Assembly: GCF_027116575.1 (NCBI RefSeq) | Contig: NZ_CP098252.1 | Location: 1,054,001 to 1,118,000 of the forward strand | Direction: 5' to 3' | Source: Oxalobacter aliiformigenes | GTDB taxonomy: Bacteria > Pseudomonadota > Gammaproteobacteria > Burkholderiales > Burkholderiaceae_D | Length of the DNA stretch: 64,000 nucleotides | In this document: positions 26,030-36,253 of the stretch, one piece after another | Layout of the letters: the number at the start of each line of letters is the position of its first letter | Position numbering within the stretch: position 1 is the stretch's first letter | Program-made: the position numbers and the translations under genes | The notes under the pieces: generated by a model | Database searches by the model: none | Told to the model about the DNA's origin: nothing | The model's input: only the letters and a program-made list of their open reading frames with translations

Positions 26030-29000
26030 TCAGAAGCGGTATGACCAGTGTCCTTCCAGTCCGTACCGGCTGAAACCGGAATCTCCCGTTTCGCCGGCGG
26101 CGACCAGCCGGAAGGTATGGCCGGAAGGAATTTCCCGGGCGATAGCCAGCTGAAGCCGTCCGGTATGACGGTTTCTGAAAGAATCCCCGACGCTGTCGGA
26201 AATGCCCGCCCAGCGGTAATCGTCGGCGCCTTCGATGTGGAAACGGTTCCGGTAGGCGACCCGGCCTTCGAAGGCCCATGTTCCCTGCCGGCTTTCTTTC
26301 ATGCGGAGCTGCCAGTCGAGACCGGCTTCCGCCGCGGTCGCCGAGAGCCTGTCCGACGACCAGGACTGCGCGATGGGCGAATCTCCTTCATCGAAAGCGC
26401 CGCGCGCCAGGGTGTCGTAGCTCAGTTTCAGGTAGGGCAGGATCGCCGCGTTTTCCGACGGTTCGAGCCGATAGCCCAGTCCGGCCGAGACGCCGGCTGT
26501 CCAGCCGGTCGTGACGATATCGAAATGTTCGCTGTTGCCCGCTCCCCAGACGGAACGTTCCCGGTGGTCATGTACCCATCCGGCCATGACGTCGCCGAAG
26601 AGCCGGACGTTGTCCAGTGCTTTCACCAGACTGGCCGTTCCGAAAAGACCGTAGTTTTTCGAGGACATGTTGTGTGAGGAACCGTCCATGTTTTCGCTGA
26701 AGCCGCCCAGTCGCCAGCCGAAGCGGATATCTTTCGTCCCGACTTCGGCACCTCCCGTGACGATCGTGCGTTCCGATTCCAGGCGGTTTGCGGAAGTGTC
26801 CAGCCGGTCCCGTTCCATGTGGAGGGTGGCGACGCTTTGCGGGCCATGACTTTTCAGGGGGGCTGCCGGACTCAGCCCGCTCATTTCACGCAGCCGGGTG
26901 GATCGCTCGAGGGCCAGGGCATCGAACGCGGCATGATCGTCGGGTTTCAGGGCGTCGTAGGTGGTGCGGATGCGTCCGGCGGCAAGCGGATCTGCGAGGG
27001 CGAGGTTTTCGCTTTCGAGGTCAAGCCAGTGGACAAGCCGGGAAGCCGTACTGGATGCGGCCTGTTTGGAACGGATGGCGCTGTCCAGCCGGGCGGCCCG
27101 CTGTTGTGCTTCGGGTGAAAGGTCGGCTGCCGAACCGATGCGCTGCATGGAGTCGTCATAACGGGTGAGTTGCCAGCTTTCGTTTCCGGTCCGGTTCATC
27201 CCGAAACTCATGCCGAGATAAATGGCGTCCGCTTTCCCGTTCGGAAGGGTCAGGCCGTTGCCGGCGATCAGGTAATCGGCCGGACGGAATTCGTAGGTTT
27301 CTCCGATGTATTCCGCCGGGCGCAGCGCGAAGGTAAGATCGTTGTCGCGGATGTCGATGGAGCCGGCCTTGACCCGATCGTGGCGGGTGGCGCCGACATC
27401 GAGGGTGACGGTGCCGCCGTCGATCGTGAGGTTTTCGGTGACGGTCAGCGTACCTGTCCGGTCGCTGGCCGTATCGTCTCCGGGAGAGAGTTCGCCCCGT
27501 GAAATGAGGTTCGTGATGATGCCTGTACCACCGATGGTTCCGGTGCCGTCGCTTTGCACTAGTCCCCGGGGAATGCCGGATGCCGGACTGTCATCCCGTC
27601 CGGAAACGTTCCCGTTCACGACGAGCGCTGCATTGTGAAGGACGTCGATCGAGCCGGAGAGGGTGACGTTACCTTCCAGAACCAGTGTTCCGGCCGTATT
27701 GACGACGTTTTCGCCCGTTTTGCTTTCACCGCTGACGATCATGCCGATGGGCAGGTCGGCATTGTCGGGTTTGCGGGTTTCGTCGCTTCCCGTCCAGGTT
27801 TCGCCCTTTTTCAGGGCATCGCTGTAGGATTTCAGGTCTTCGGCCGTGCTGATGTGCAGGACGGGGTTCCAGCGGATTTCGGTGATGTCGTTGGTGAACC
27901 GGCTGACGCCGTCGCCCGACAGGGTCAGGCTATAGTTGATCTGGGACTGGCCTGAAAGATTGTTTCCGGAAGGAAGCGTCCATTTCCTGGAGGTTTCGTT
28001 CCAGCGTGCCAGACGGTTGATGTCCACGGCGGCCGGTCCGCCGACGGCGCGGGAAGCGTCCAGGCGTCCGGCTCCCAGTGCGTATTCGGTGATGATGGCG
28101 GTATCGACGAAATTCCGGATCCATTTTTCTTTCATTTCCTCGAGTTGTGCCGCCGCTTCCGGTTCCAGGAATTCCAGTAGTTTACGGTCAGATTCGTAGG
28201 TTGGTTCGATGAGCTTTTCCGCGAGCCGGGTGAGAAATTCCGTGATCTGTTCCCTGGTCTGGTACTGCTGGCCCCGGTCTCCCCAGAAGGCGATGACGAC
28301 CCGTTCGTCCTCGATGTTGCTGCCGGGCTGGAAGTTTGTCCAGCCATGGACCCGGGTCAGGATCCGTTTTTGCCAGTCGGGACTGTCTCCCTTGTAAAAA
28401 AAGAGTTCATAGGCTCCGGATTGCGACGGGGTGGCGGTCGTCAGGACGGTATCGGCCAATTGTTCGGCATTCATCCAGGGAAAGGCTTCCTGCACGAGTG
28501 CCAGGGTACCGGTGACGTAGGGGGATGCCATCGATGTCCCCGTCATCTCGATGGTTTCATTGGCGGTGCCTGCCGAGGCGCTCGGGACGTTGGTTCCCGG
28601 TGCCGCAAGGGTCCAGAGCGGGGCGAAAATGCCGAGATTCGTGTCGTAGAGCGAGGTGGTATCGCTTTTGAAAACGTAATGGTCGGGATCGTCAAGGTGC
28701 GCGGCGTCGATATTGACGACATTGATGAGATGCCCGTCGTACCGGTGGGAAGTAATGCCTTCGTAAACCGGAGAGGACGGCGCCAGTCCGCCGTGATTGC
28801 CCGCCGCGAAAACGAGGAGTTTGTCTTCGTCGGCCGCTCTTTTGAATACGTCAAAAACAGGTGTCAGGTCTTCCGGGATGCCGGTGTATTCGTGCATGCC
28901 GTAAACCCATCCCCAGCTGTTGTTATAGATTTTCACGTCCGGAAACAGGTCGAAGGCTTTGTCATAGAGCGCCCGGGTTTCCGCAATTACCCGGGTGGGG

Positions 29001-29401
29001 TCAAGCCAGCCGGCGGTGAGATCGAGAATGTCCGAACCGGGTGCCGCACCATAACCGTGGCCTGCCATGATGCCTGCCACATGGGTGCCGTGGTTGCGGG
29101 AAGCCCATTGTGGATCTCCGGAAAAGTTTTTCAGGTATTCGTCTGAGAAGATGTGATCGACCTGTTTTCCGTCGAATGCGGCGTGAGCATCATCGACCCC
29201 CAAGTCCAGTACACCGATTTTAACGCCTTTTCCGGAAAAGCCCTGTGCCCAGGCGCCGGGGAGATTGATCGCATGGAGGTTTTCCTCCACGGTCGCGGCC
29301 ATCAGGGGCAGCGGTGACAAAAACAGGGAAGCCAGGGCGAGGGAAAGGGTTTTTTGCCTGAAAATGGACAGGAAACGGGAAGAACGTACAGTATCATTCA
29401 T
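26030..29401 (-). CDS. Subtilisin-type (S8) autotransporter serine protease
   Basis: 1123 residues. Signal peptide about 1-36 (RQKTLSLALASLFLSPLPLMA). A peptidase S8 domain covers about 45-460 with the triad Asp in VLDLGVDDAH, His in HGTHVAGIMAG and Ser in GTSMASPYVTG, plus the oxyanion Asn in FAAGNHGG. A beta-helical stalk follows (GTLVLEGNVTLSG, LSPGDDTASDRTGTLTV), then a linker and a barrel of about 280 residues ending HWSYRF. It should be a surface protease that may release itself or process other surface proteins, as NalP and SphB1 do. The start at 29401 was preferred for its signal peptide; no ribosome binding site is obvious, and a GTG ten codons upstream is possible. Confidence 0.9.
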   Translation of the reverse strand: MNDTVRSSRFLSIFRQKTLSLALASLFLSPLPLMAATVEENLHAINLPGAWAQGFSGKGVKIGVLDLGVDDAHAAFDGKQVDHIFSDEYLKNFSGDPQWASRNHGTHVAGIMAGHGYGAAPGSDILDLTAGWLDPTRVIAETRALYDKAFDLFPDVKIYNNSWGWVYGMHEYTGIPEDLTPVFDVFKRAADEDKLLVFAAGNHGGLAPSSPVYEGITSHRYDGHLINVVNIDAAHLDDPDHYVFKSDTTSLYDTNLGIFAPLWTLAAPGTNVPSASAGTANETIEMTGTSMASPYVTGTLALVQEAFPWMNAEQLADTVLTTATPSQSGAYELFFYKGDSPDWQKRILTRVHGWTNFQPGSNIEDERVVIAFWGDRGQQYQTREQITEFLTRLAEKLIEPTYESDRKLLEFLEPEAAAQLEEMKEKWIRNFVDTAIITEYALGAGRLDASRAVGGPAAVDINRLARWNETSRKWTLPSGNNLSGQSQINYSLTLSGDGVSRFTNDITEIRWNPVLHISTAEDLKSYSDALKKGETWTGSDETRKPDNADLPIGMIVSGESKTGENVVNTAGTLVLEGNVTLSGSIDVLHNAALVVNGNVSGRDDSPASGIPRGLVQSDGTGTIGGTGIITNLISRGELSPGDDTASDRTGTLTVTENLTIDGGTVTLDVGATRHDRVKAGSIDIRDNDLTFALRPAEYIGETYEFRPADYLIAGNGLTLPNGKADAIYLGMSFGMNRTGNESWQLTRYDDSMQRIGSAADLSPEAQQRAARLDSAIRSKQAASSTASRLVHWLDLESENLALADPLAAGRIRTTYDALKPDDHAAFDALALERSTRLREMSGLSPAAPLKSHGPQSVATLHMERDRLDTSANRLESERTIVTGGAEVGTKDIRFGWRLGGFSENMDGSSHNMSSKNYGLFGTASLVKALDNVRLFGDVMAGWVHDHRERSVWGAGNSEHFDIVTTGWTAGVSAGLGYRLEPSENAAILPYLKLSYDTLARGAFDEGDSPIAQSWSSDRLSATAAEAGLDWQLRMKESRQGTWAFEGRVAYRNRFHIEGADDYRWAGISDSVGDSFRNRHTGRLQLAIAREIPSGHTFRLVAAGETGDSGFSRYGLEGHWSYRF

Positions 29402-29727
29402 CGAAAGGATTTCCGGAAAAAAGGTTACCACGAAATGTTGGGGGGCGGGCAGGGGACATATCGATACGGTATGGCCCGGTATTTTCCTGAGCGGTTTCCG
29501 TACAGTTTTCCGTTTTTGCCGGAACCGGTCATGGCTAAAAGAGGCTCCCGAGCAGGGAGTATGATACCCGATTCATGGGGTTTCCGGCAGGCCGGCCACA
29601 GGCGGTATTTGCCGGACCGGCCGGTCTTCGCATGAGAAATCGCCGTGCGGGAAATGGCGGGGCGAAAGTGAAGCGAAAGATCCGACGGCTGTTTTGGCCG
29701 GTTTTGTCGCGGACACTTCTGCCCGTG

Positions 29728-29780
29728 CGTCCGGGAAGCGGTTGCGGTGTTCAGCGGTTTTTGATGGCCGAGACGATCAG
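29728..29780. repeat. Left 53-bp direct repeat bounding the restriction island
   Basis: 53 bases match 39206-39258 with one mismatch. The right copy is the last nine sense codons and the stop of the methyltransferase gene plus its 3' flank; the left copy carries the same gene end (minus strand, encoding LIVSAIKNR-stop) without the gene. This is the pattern left when an element enters at the 3' end of a gene. The spacer 29402-29831 contains nothing else recognised. Confidence 0.8.
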
Positions 29781-29831
29781 TAATGACAGGCAAGGGCGAA
29801 TTGCATGTCCGTATTTGGTCGTTGTTGGGTT

Positions 29832-32800
29832 TTATTCAGAATTTTCCTTTGGAAGAACGTTGAGACGTCTGTATATGATGGTACCCATCGTGTGCATAGT
29901 TTGTTTCAGGATATCGGGGTCGTTCAAAAGTGTACCGAAAAAGGCATTGTTTTCTTCAAATCGTGCTGCAACCATGTCAGGAAAATGCTTGTTGAACAGC
30001 ATCATGAATGTATTGACATCGCTGTGTTGTGCATATCCCTGCCATTTGCTGTCGGTTGCATAGTCGTTTTCGATCTGGAGTAGAACCTTGTCCATTTCCG
30101 TGAAATTCGTGCCGTGTTTTTCATTGATCCGGTCGATGATGACGGTCAGCGGGTCTTTTTTCTTTTCCCGTCTGCCGGCATCTCCCGTGACAGGACGGAA
30201 GCCCTGTACATCGCCGGTAAGTGCAATCCGTTGTTCGGCCTGTTGTTCAAGACGGTAATATTCCAGCAAAACCTTGTCATCCACATCGACGGTCGCCCGT
30301 CCGTCTTTCGGCAGCAACCGTGCCAGAAAACGGGCATAACGGCTGAAAGCATGAATATCACGGTCGAACAGACGGCAAATTTGCGTTACGAAGGCATAAA
30401 TGCGGTTGAAACGGGCAAGTGTCGATTTGAACAAGTCCTTTTCGTCGTCCTGTAACGTATCGAAACGGTCCAGCGCAGGGCGAAGTGTCGCCATGAGTTT
30501 GCCCATGTCGCCGGCCTGCTGGATGGATGTGGACCAGAACAGGGCGGCAAACCGGTCGATATCCGTTTTTTGCCAGAGCCGGTAATGCTCCAGGGTATTT
30601 TTCAGGTCATAGATGACATTCGGATCAGTTTCTTCTTCCAGTACCGTTTCCTCGTAATACGGCTCGAACGCTTTCCGGATATCTTCTGCCGTATTGACGA
30701 AGTCCAGAACGAAGGTATCGACCTTGCCGCGCGCGGTGCGGTTGAGGCGTGACAGCGTCTGGACCGCCTTGACATCGGACAGTTTCTTGTCCACGAACAT
30801 GGTATGCAACAGGGGCTGGTCGAAGCCGGTCTGGTATTTTTCCGCCACGATCAGGATTTTGTACTCGTCTTTCGCGAAGGTTTCCCGAAGCTGCGATTCG
30901 CGGATCGTCTCGCCCGCTGCCGTCCGGTTCATTTTTTCTTCCGTGTACGTCATGCCGTCATCATCGACTTCACCGGAAAAGGCGACCAGAACGCCGGTGC
31001 CGGAAAAACCCTTTTCCTGAAGCTGCCGCCTGAATTCCAGAACATAACGTACCGCATGCAGGCGCGAAGGCGTCACGACCATCGCCTTGGCGCGTCCTCC
31101 GATCTTGTGTTGCGTCGTGTGCAGGAAATGTTCCAGCATGATCGAGGTTTTCGCCGAAATATTGTGCGGATGCAGCGTTTCGAATCGCCGGATCGCACGG
31201 ACACCGGCCGACGTATCCAGCTCCGGATCATCCGGAATGGCCTTCACGATCCTGTAATACATGCGGTAAGTCATGTAATGCGCCAGCACATCCAGAATGA
31301 ATCCTTCCTCGATCGCCTGCCGCATGGAATAGATATGGAAAGGCCGGTAACGTCCGTCTTCCGTCTTGCTGCCGAACATTTGCAGGGTTCTGGCCTTCGG
31401 CGTGGCGGTAAAGGCGAAAAAGGACAGATTGTCATGCCGGCCGTGTGCCGCCATTTCATCGAGCATTTTGTCCTCTTCGTCCTTTTCGGTCGCTTCTGTG
31501 CGTCCTTCCAGCTCGGCATATTCTTCCAGTGCCTTTGTCCGGTCGGAAAGCGCCTGTTTCAGTTTTTTCGCCGCGTCGCCCGTCTGGGATGAATGCGCTT
31601 CATCCACGATGACGGCATACCGGCGTTTGCCGCTGTTGACTTCGCGGTAAATGACCGGGAATTTTTGCAAGGTCGTGATGATGATGGGCGTGGCGGACTC
31701 GATCGCCTCTTTGAGCTGTCTGGAATCTTCGTCGATTTTCTGGACAACCCCTTCGACATGGTCGAACTGGTAAACCGTATCCTGCAACTGGCTGTCCAGA
31801 ATACGGCGGTCCGTCACGACGATGACCGAATGGAAAATTTTTTCGTCCCGGTCATCGTGCAGTCCGGAAAGGCGGTGCGCCAGCCATGCGATGGAATTGG
31901 ACTTGCCCGAACCTGCCGAATGCTGGATCAGGTAATGATGACCCGCGCCGTTTTCCCGGACATGCGCCAGCAACCGGGTGACGACATCGAGCTGATGGTA
32001 GCGCGGGAAAATCACGACATCGTCCCTGATGCCCTTTTTGTCCTTTTCGATATGGATGTACTTCTGGAGAATTTCCAGCAGCCTGTCCCGGAACAGCACC
32101 TGTTTCCAGAGATAGGCGGTCTGGTAACCGTCCGGGTTCGGCGGATTGCCCTTGCCACCGACATGGCCCGCGCCGTTGGACCCCTGATTGAACGGCAGGA
32201 AAAAAGTCCGTTCCCCTTGCAGGCGGGTCGTCATGTACACGTTTTCCAGATCGACGGCGAAATGCACCAGAACCCGTTTTTTGAAAGCGAAAATCGTGTC
32301 CCTGTCCTGCCGGTCGAAACGGTACTGTTCGATGGCGTTTGCCGTGTTCTGGCCGGTGAACTCGCATTTCAGTTCCATCGACACGACGGGAATGCCGTTG
32401 ACGAACAAAACGATATCGATGCTCTTTTCATTACCTGTCGCATAATGGAGCTGGCGGGTACAGTGCAGGATGTTGCTTTCGTAAGCCTTGCGGGTGGCGT
32501 CGTTCATCGAGGTTTCCGGTTTCCAGAACACCGCGCGGAACCGGACGCCGCGGTCTGTGAATCCTTTTCTGAGAACGGCGAGCAACCCTTCGGTATCCGT
32601 TTCGCGGCAAAACCGCTCGATCAGCCGTCTTTCGCTGTCGGCACCGTAAATCCGGACGTACCGTTCCCATTCCCGGGGCTGGCTGCTTTGGATGAAGGAC
32701 AGCAACGTGGCGGTATCCAGCGCGAGTTTCCGGTCAAAAGCCGCAGGATCGCCCTTGAGATAGCCGCCATGGGTACAAAGAAAGGTTTCGATATCCTGTT

Positions 32801-32834
32801 CGAACCGTTTTTCCCTTACATCGAAATCCGCCAT
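29832..32834 (-). CDS. hsdR: Type I restriction enzyme, motor/nuclease subunit
   Basis: 1000 residues. N-terminal nuclease domain with the PD-(D/E)xK core (SIDIVLFVNG ... VSMELKCEFTGQN, about 150-190). The SF2 translocase follows with Walker A (HSAGSGKSNSIAW, about 310), Walker B DEAHSS, FTATPKARTLQMFG and the second RecA-like part (VAEKYQTGFDQPLLHTMFVD), then a helical C-terminal domain for binding HsdM/HsdS. All motifs are intact. The start at 32834 (MADFDVREK) follows GGGAGA. It is the last gene of a five-gene operon, 39 bases after the DUF262 gene. It cuts DNA that lacks the cognate methylation after ATP-driven translocation. Confidence 0.93.
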   Translation of the reverse strand: MADFDVREKRFEQDIETFLCTHGGYLKGDPAAFDRKLALDTATLLSFIQSSQPREWERYVRIYGADSERRLIERFCRETDTEGLLAVLRKGFTDRGVRFRAVFWKPETSMNDATRKAYESNILHCTRQLHYATGNEKSIDIVLFVNGIPVVSMELKCEFTGQNTANAIEQYRFDRQDRDTIFAFKKRVLVHFAVDLENVYMTTRLQGERTFFLPFNQGSNGAGHVGGKGNPPNPDGYQTAYLWKQVLFRDRLLEILQKYIHIEKDKKGIRDDVVIFPRYHQLDVVTRLLAHVRENGAGHHYLIQHSAGSGKSNSIAWLAHRLSGLHDDRDEKIFHSVIVVTDRRILDSQLQDTVYQFDHVEGVVQKIDEDSRQLKEAIESATPIIITTLQKFPVIYREVNSGKRRYAVIVDEAHSSQTGDAAKKLKQALSDRTKALEEYAELEGRTEATEKDEEDKMLDEMAAHGRHDNLSFFAFTATPKARTLQMFGSKTEDGRYRPFHIYSMRQAIEEGFILDVLAHYMTYRMYYRIVKAIPDDPELDTSAGVRAIRRFETLHPHNISAKTSIMLEHFLHTTQHKIGGRAKAMVVTPSRLHAVRYVLEFRRQLQEKGFSGTGVLVAFSGEVDDDGMTYTEEKMNRTAAGETIRESQLRETFAKDEYKILIVAEKYQTGFDQPLLHTMFVDKKLSDVKAVQTLSRLNRTARGKVDTFVLDFVNTAEDIRKAFEPYYEETVLEEETDPNVIYDLKNTLEHYRLWQKTDIDRFAALFWSTSIQQAGDMGKLMATLRPALDRFDTLQDDEKDLFKSTLARFNRIYAFVTQICRLFDRDIHAFSRYARFLARLLPKDGRATVDVDDKVLLEYYRLEQQAEQRIALTGDVQGFRPVTGDAGRREKKKDPLTVIIDRINEKHGTNFTEMDKVLLQIENDYATDSKWQGYAQHSDVNTFMMLFNKHFPDMVAARFEENNAFFGTLLNDPDILKQTMHTMGTIIYRRLNVLPKENSE

Positions 32835-32873
32835 GATGTCTCCCGTTTTCTGTCGGTTATCGGCTTTCACCGG

Positions 32874-34961
32874 TCATCTGTTTTTCCGTGCACTGTAAGT
32901 AAAATCTTCCCGGTCGATGCCGTATTTGTCGAGCAATGCGCGGATGATCAGCATGATTGTCTCCGCACTGAATCCGGCATTCTCGTAAATATCAGTACCT
33001 TCAAGCCGGAACGATTTTTTCCTGAGCATGGTCTTGTCGTAGGAAAACATGATGAATTGCGGTCCGTTTTCCAGTATTTCATTCGATTTTGCCATGTTTT
33101 CGATAATACTGCTGTCCAGGGCATACAGGCGTTCGATTAAAGAACGGAGCATTTCGGCATAAGTGGTGACATTGACCCGTTCTCCGGATAATTCATAGTA
33201 ATTGGGTACCTTGAAAGTCGCCGTTTTGGGATCGTCACACGTATATAACTGGTAGTGCGGATCGGCAAACGGGATAACGGTTTCCGGTACTTCATCCGGG
33301 AACTGTTGCAGGATAACCGATGCCAGTTCTGTAGCACGTGTTTCGATGGTTTCGGCATTCCAGTTGTCGCACTGGCAGATAGACCGGTTCAGGGCGACGG
33401 TTTTTGAGTTCACGTCGGCAAAATGTTTTTTCTTTTCCGAAAATGGACGATCGCCCAGTTCGCTGTTATATCCCGTCAGAGTCAGGTTACCGAGTGTATG
33501 AAGATAACGTTCCCGGTCGTTTTCCCAATTTTCACCCAGCATTTTTTGCCATTCCGAAGACAGCTTTTTGTTTTGCGGCATGACATGCTCGATCGTCAGA
33601 TTGTCGGTGACGATCTGTTCCTTGCCGTCGTTTTCGATCGCTGTGAGAAGATATTTGCACAGTGCGTTTTTCCGGTACAGATTATTGTGTATGAGCGCAT
33701 CGGAAAAAGTCCTGTCGTCGATCCAGGCATCACGTGACGAAACCTGCCTGAAAAAAGAGACGATGGCATCATAATAATGCGCCTTGTTTTCCGCACAGTT
33801 GAAAATACGGTTGTGCAGCGTCTTGTACATGCCGCGCAAGGAATTGGACGGGACTTCGCACATCATGCGGCGAATGCTGTAATTCAGCAGAAAAGACAAT
33901 ACTTTTTCCAGTACCGTCTGGTCGATGACCTTGTTGTGGTAGTCATCGAATACACGGAACAGGAAAAGATAAACCGTGGTCTGGTTCAGCCGACGCAATG
34001 CCGCCAACGTGTCATTGACCGATACGCTGTATTGCGGATCGCCATACAGAAAGGCATGGTAAAATTTGGCATAATACAGGATTTCTTCAAGCATCGATTT
34101 ATTGGTACATGCGTTTTTCTTGAAAACTAGCTTGAATGTTTCATAGGCCTGATCTTCACGCGGGAAATAATCGACCTTGATGTTCAGATAATCCATGAAA
34201 AAAGCCGTCAGCCAGTTGTAGCCGACCAGATTTTCTATCGCCAGCCAGTAGTCTTCATACAGCCGTTCCTGATCGATGTCGGTCATCAGCACGAAATTGC
34301 GTATCTTGTCGGCCAGACTCAGGGGAATGCCAGTCGAATTGATCCGTTCGAAAATTTCCTGTGCACTGTCATCCGGATCGAGTTTGATGGTCGCGCAGGT
34401 CAGATGCTCGATACCATCGAAGATATGGGCGACGCCCAACTGGTCATCCGTGTACATGGTTTTGCCGATCAGCTCGCGGAAAAGGGTGTAATTACGGTAA
34501 ATACCGCTGCTTTTGTCGATCTCGTCTATCCTGTTTTCCATCAGCAACATCAGTTGCCGGTTGTCGCTTTTGACGGGCTTGAGTTTCAGTTTGCTGGATT
34601 CGTCGATCTGGTATTGCCTGAACTTGTCTTCGTTGAAAACGACGGATTCCAGCGCATTCCTGTCACGCTCCGATTCTGCCATGTCGATCAGCGCCTTGAT
34701 CAGGATGTAGATGGTCGTCAGGCGCTGCTGGCCGTCGATGATGATGAAAGTATCGATCTTGTTTTCCGTTTTGAGCGGGGCATAGACGATCGATCCGGTG
34801 AAGTGATCCCGGTCGTTTTTGTGCGCTGCGATAATGTCTTCGAACAGCCGGATACATTGTTCCCGCGACCATTCGTAGTTGCGCTGGTAAACGGGAATGG
34901 CGTATTGTTTCCGGTTCGGCTGAATGAAGTCATTGATAATGCCGCCTCGTTCGATTTTCAT
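32874..34961 (-). CDS. DUF262/DUF1524 (GmrSD-like) nuclease inside the restriction operon
   Basis: 695 residues. DUF262 at about 5-230: IPVYQRNYEWSREQC and the signature DGQQRLTTIYILI, which in GmrS-like proteins forms an NTP-binding DGQQR site. DUF1524 at about 430-570 with a His-Me/HNH-like core: LTIEHVMPQNK, HTLGNLTLTGYNSELG. Combined GmrSD and BrxU proteins use these two domains to cut modified phage DNA (type IV restriction). The start overlaps the hsdS stop by four bases (ATGA), so translation is coupled. It adds a modification-targeting arm to a system that otherwise attacks unmodified DNA. GC is visibly lower than in the flanks. Confidence 0.88.
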   Translation of the reverse strand: MKIERGGIINDFIQPNRKQYAIPVYQRNYEWSREQCIRLFEDIIAAHKNDRDHFTGSIVYAPLKTENKIDTFIIIDGQQRLTTIYILIKALIDMAESERDRNALESVVFNEDKFRQYQIDESSKLKLKPVKSDNRQLMLLMENRIDEIDKSSGIYRNYTLFRELIGKTMYTDDQLGVAHIFDGIEHLTCATIKLDPDDSAQEIFERINSTGIPLSLADKIRNFVLMTDIDQERLYEDYWLAIENLVGYNWLTAFFMDYLNIKVDYFPREDQAYETFKLVFKKNACTNKSMLEEILYYAKFYHAFLYGDPQYSVSVNDTLAALRRLNQTTVYLFLFRVFDDYHNKVIDQTVLEKVLSFLLNYSIRRMMCEVPSNSLRGMYKTLHNRIFNCAENKAHYYDAIVSFFRQVSSRDAWIDDRTFSDALIHNNLYRKNALCKYLLTAIENDGKEQIVTDNLTIEHVMPQNKKLSSEWQKMLGENWENDRERYLHTLGNLTLTGYNSELGDRPFSEKKKHFADVNSKTVALNRSICQCDNWNAETIETRATELASVILQQFPDEVPETVIPFADPHYQLYTCDDPKTATFKVPNYYELSGERVNVTTYAEMLRSLIERLYALDSSIIENMAKSNEILENGPQFIMFSYDKTMLRKKSFRLEGTDIYENAGFSAETIMLIIRALLDKYGIDREDFTYSARKNR

Positions 34962-36253
34962 GATGCAGGTACCTCTTTTTTGCCGGTGACGTATTCGTAA
35001 ATGATGGATTTTTTGTATTCGGCCAGTTTGGAGATGATCTGTTCCTTGTTATGGATAATCCGGTCTATTTTGGCACATTTTTTGTCGAGATAATCGGCGA
35101 TCTGGCTTTGCTCCTCAATAGAAGGCAATATTAATTTCAGGCAAACAAGTTGGCTGGCATTTATGGCAGGGTAACTTATTCCGACGGAATATGCTTCTAC
35201 TGTGCTGACAAAGGCATCAGACAATACAGAATAATAGAGAAACTTTGGGGAAATTTTTTCATTTGTACGAAGACATGCAAATCCGGTAGATGCGACAGTC
35301 AGTTCCGAAACGGCGGGAATAATCGCAACAGCCTTCAAATATGTTCGTACAGTTGAAATGATGACGTCGTTATTCCTGACGATTCTTCTTGCGCGTGAAG
35401 GTGCATTTCCAAATGTGATATGTTGTTTGTTTATGACACCACTGCCATATTGTACGGAACTGATATCGATGTAATCGAATTCCAGATCATCGGGAGTGTT
35501 TTCCGATAAAACGTCATCATTATGTGAAGCCAGAAATTTCAATGGTATTATTTCCCATTCCTTCGGAATCTTGCCGATCCAGGGTATGCCGCTGTCTTTC
35601 ATCGGTGCGTCGAGGTCCAGCCCACGGGTCACGGCTTCGCTGATGACGGATTGCCGGTATGCTTTCAGTTTTTCGATGACTTCCTGATGGCGTTCGACAA
35701 GTCGGTCGATCACAGCGCATTTTTCATCGAGGAAATTGGCGATCTGGCTTTGCTCCTCAATAGAAGGCAATGGTAATTTCAGACAAACAAGTTGGCTGGC
35801 ATTTATGGCAGGGTAACTTATTCCGACGGAATATGCTTCTACTGTGCTGACAAAGGCATCAGACAATACAGAATAATAGAGAAACTTTGGGGAAATTTTT
35901 TCATTTGTACGAAGACATGCGAATCCGGTAGATGCGATAGTCAGTTTCGAAATGTCGGGAATAATCGCAACAGCCTTCAGATATGTTCGTACAGTTGAAA
36001 TGATGACGTCGTTATTCCTGACGATTCTTCTTGCACGCGAAGGTGCATTTCCAAATGTGATATGTTGTTTGTTTATGATACCACTGCCATATTGTACGGA
36101 ACTGATATCGATATAATCGAATTCCAGATCATCAGGAGTGTTTTCCGATAAAACGTCATCATTATGTGAAGCCAAAAATTTCAATGGTATTATTTTCCAA
36201 TCTTCCGGAATTTCGCCGATCCACTCTATTCCGCTGTCCTTCATTTTTCTCAT
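34958..36253 (-). CDS. hsdS: Type I specificity subunit with two near-identical recognition domains
   Basis: 431 residues. Normal HsdS plan: recognition domain 1 (about 4-155), central conserved helix (EEQSQIANFLDEKCAVIDRL ... EAVTRGLDLDA), recognition domain 2 (about 218-370) and a second helix (EEQSQIADYLDKKCAKIDRI). Normally the two recognition domains differ and read two different half-sites. Here they are almost the same protein (LKFLASHNDDVLSENTPDDL, STVRTYLKAVAIIP, YSVGISYPAINASQLVCLKL in both) with a period of 214 residues. The target should therefore be an inverted repeat. It overlaps the SIR2 stop and the DUF262 start by four bases each. Confidence 0.93.
   Translation of the reverse strand: MRKMKDSGIEWIGEIPEDWKIIPLKFLASHNDDVLSENTPDDLEFDYIDISSVQYGSGIINKQHITFGNAPSRARRIVRNNDVIISTVRTYLKAVAIIPDISKLTIASTGFACLRTNEKISPKFLYYSVLSDAFVSTVEAYSVGISYPAINASQLVCLKLPLPSIEEQSQIANFLDEKCAVIDRLVERHQEVIEKLKAYRQSVISEAVTRGLDLDAPMKDSGIPWIGKIPKEWEIIPLKFLASHNDDVLSENTPDDLEFDYIDISSVQYGSGVINKQHITFGNAPSRARRIVRNNDVIISTVRTYLKAVAIIPAVSELTVASTGFACLRTNEKISPKFLYYSVLSDAFVSTVEAYSVGISYPAINASQLVCLKLILPSIEEQSQIADYLDKKCAKIDRIIHNKEQIISKLAEYKKSIIYEYVTGKKEVPAS
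35101..35553 (-). repeat. hsdS internal repeat, second-domain copy
   Basis: This stretch matches 35743-36195 at an offset of 642 bases (214 codons). By eye I count about 16 differences in some 450 bases (about 96 percent identity), many of them silent. Identity falls sharply outside the block, as after recent duplication or gene conversion between the two recognition domains. Confidence 0.9.
35743..36195 (-). repeat. hsdS internal repeat, first-domain copy
   Basis: Partner of 35101-35553. It encodes recognition domain 1. Such long direct repeats also invite deletion to a half-size HsdS, which could still work as a homodimer. Confidence 0.9.
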
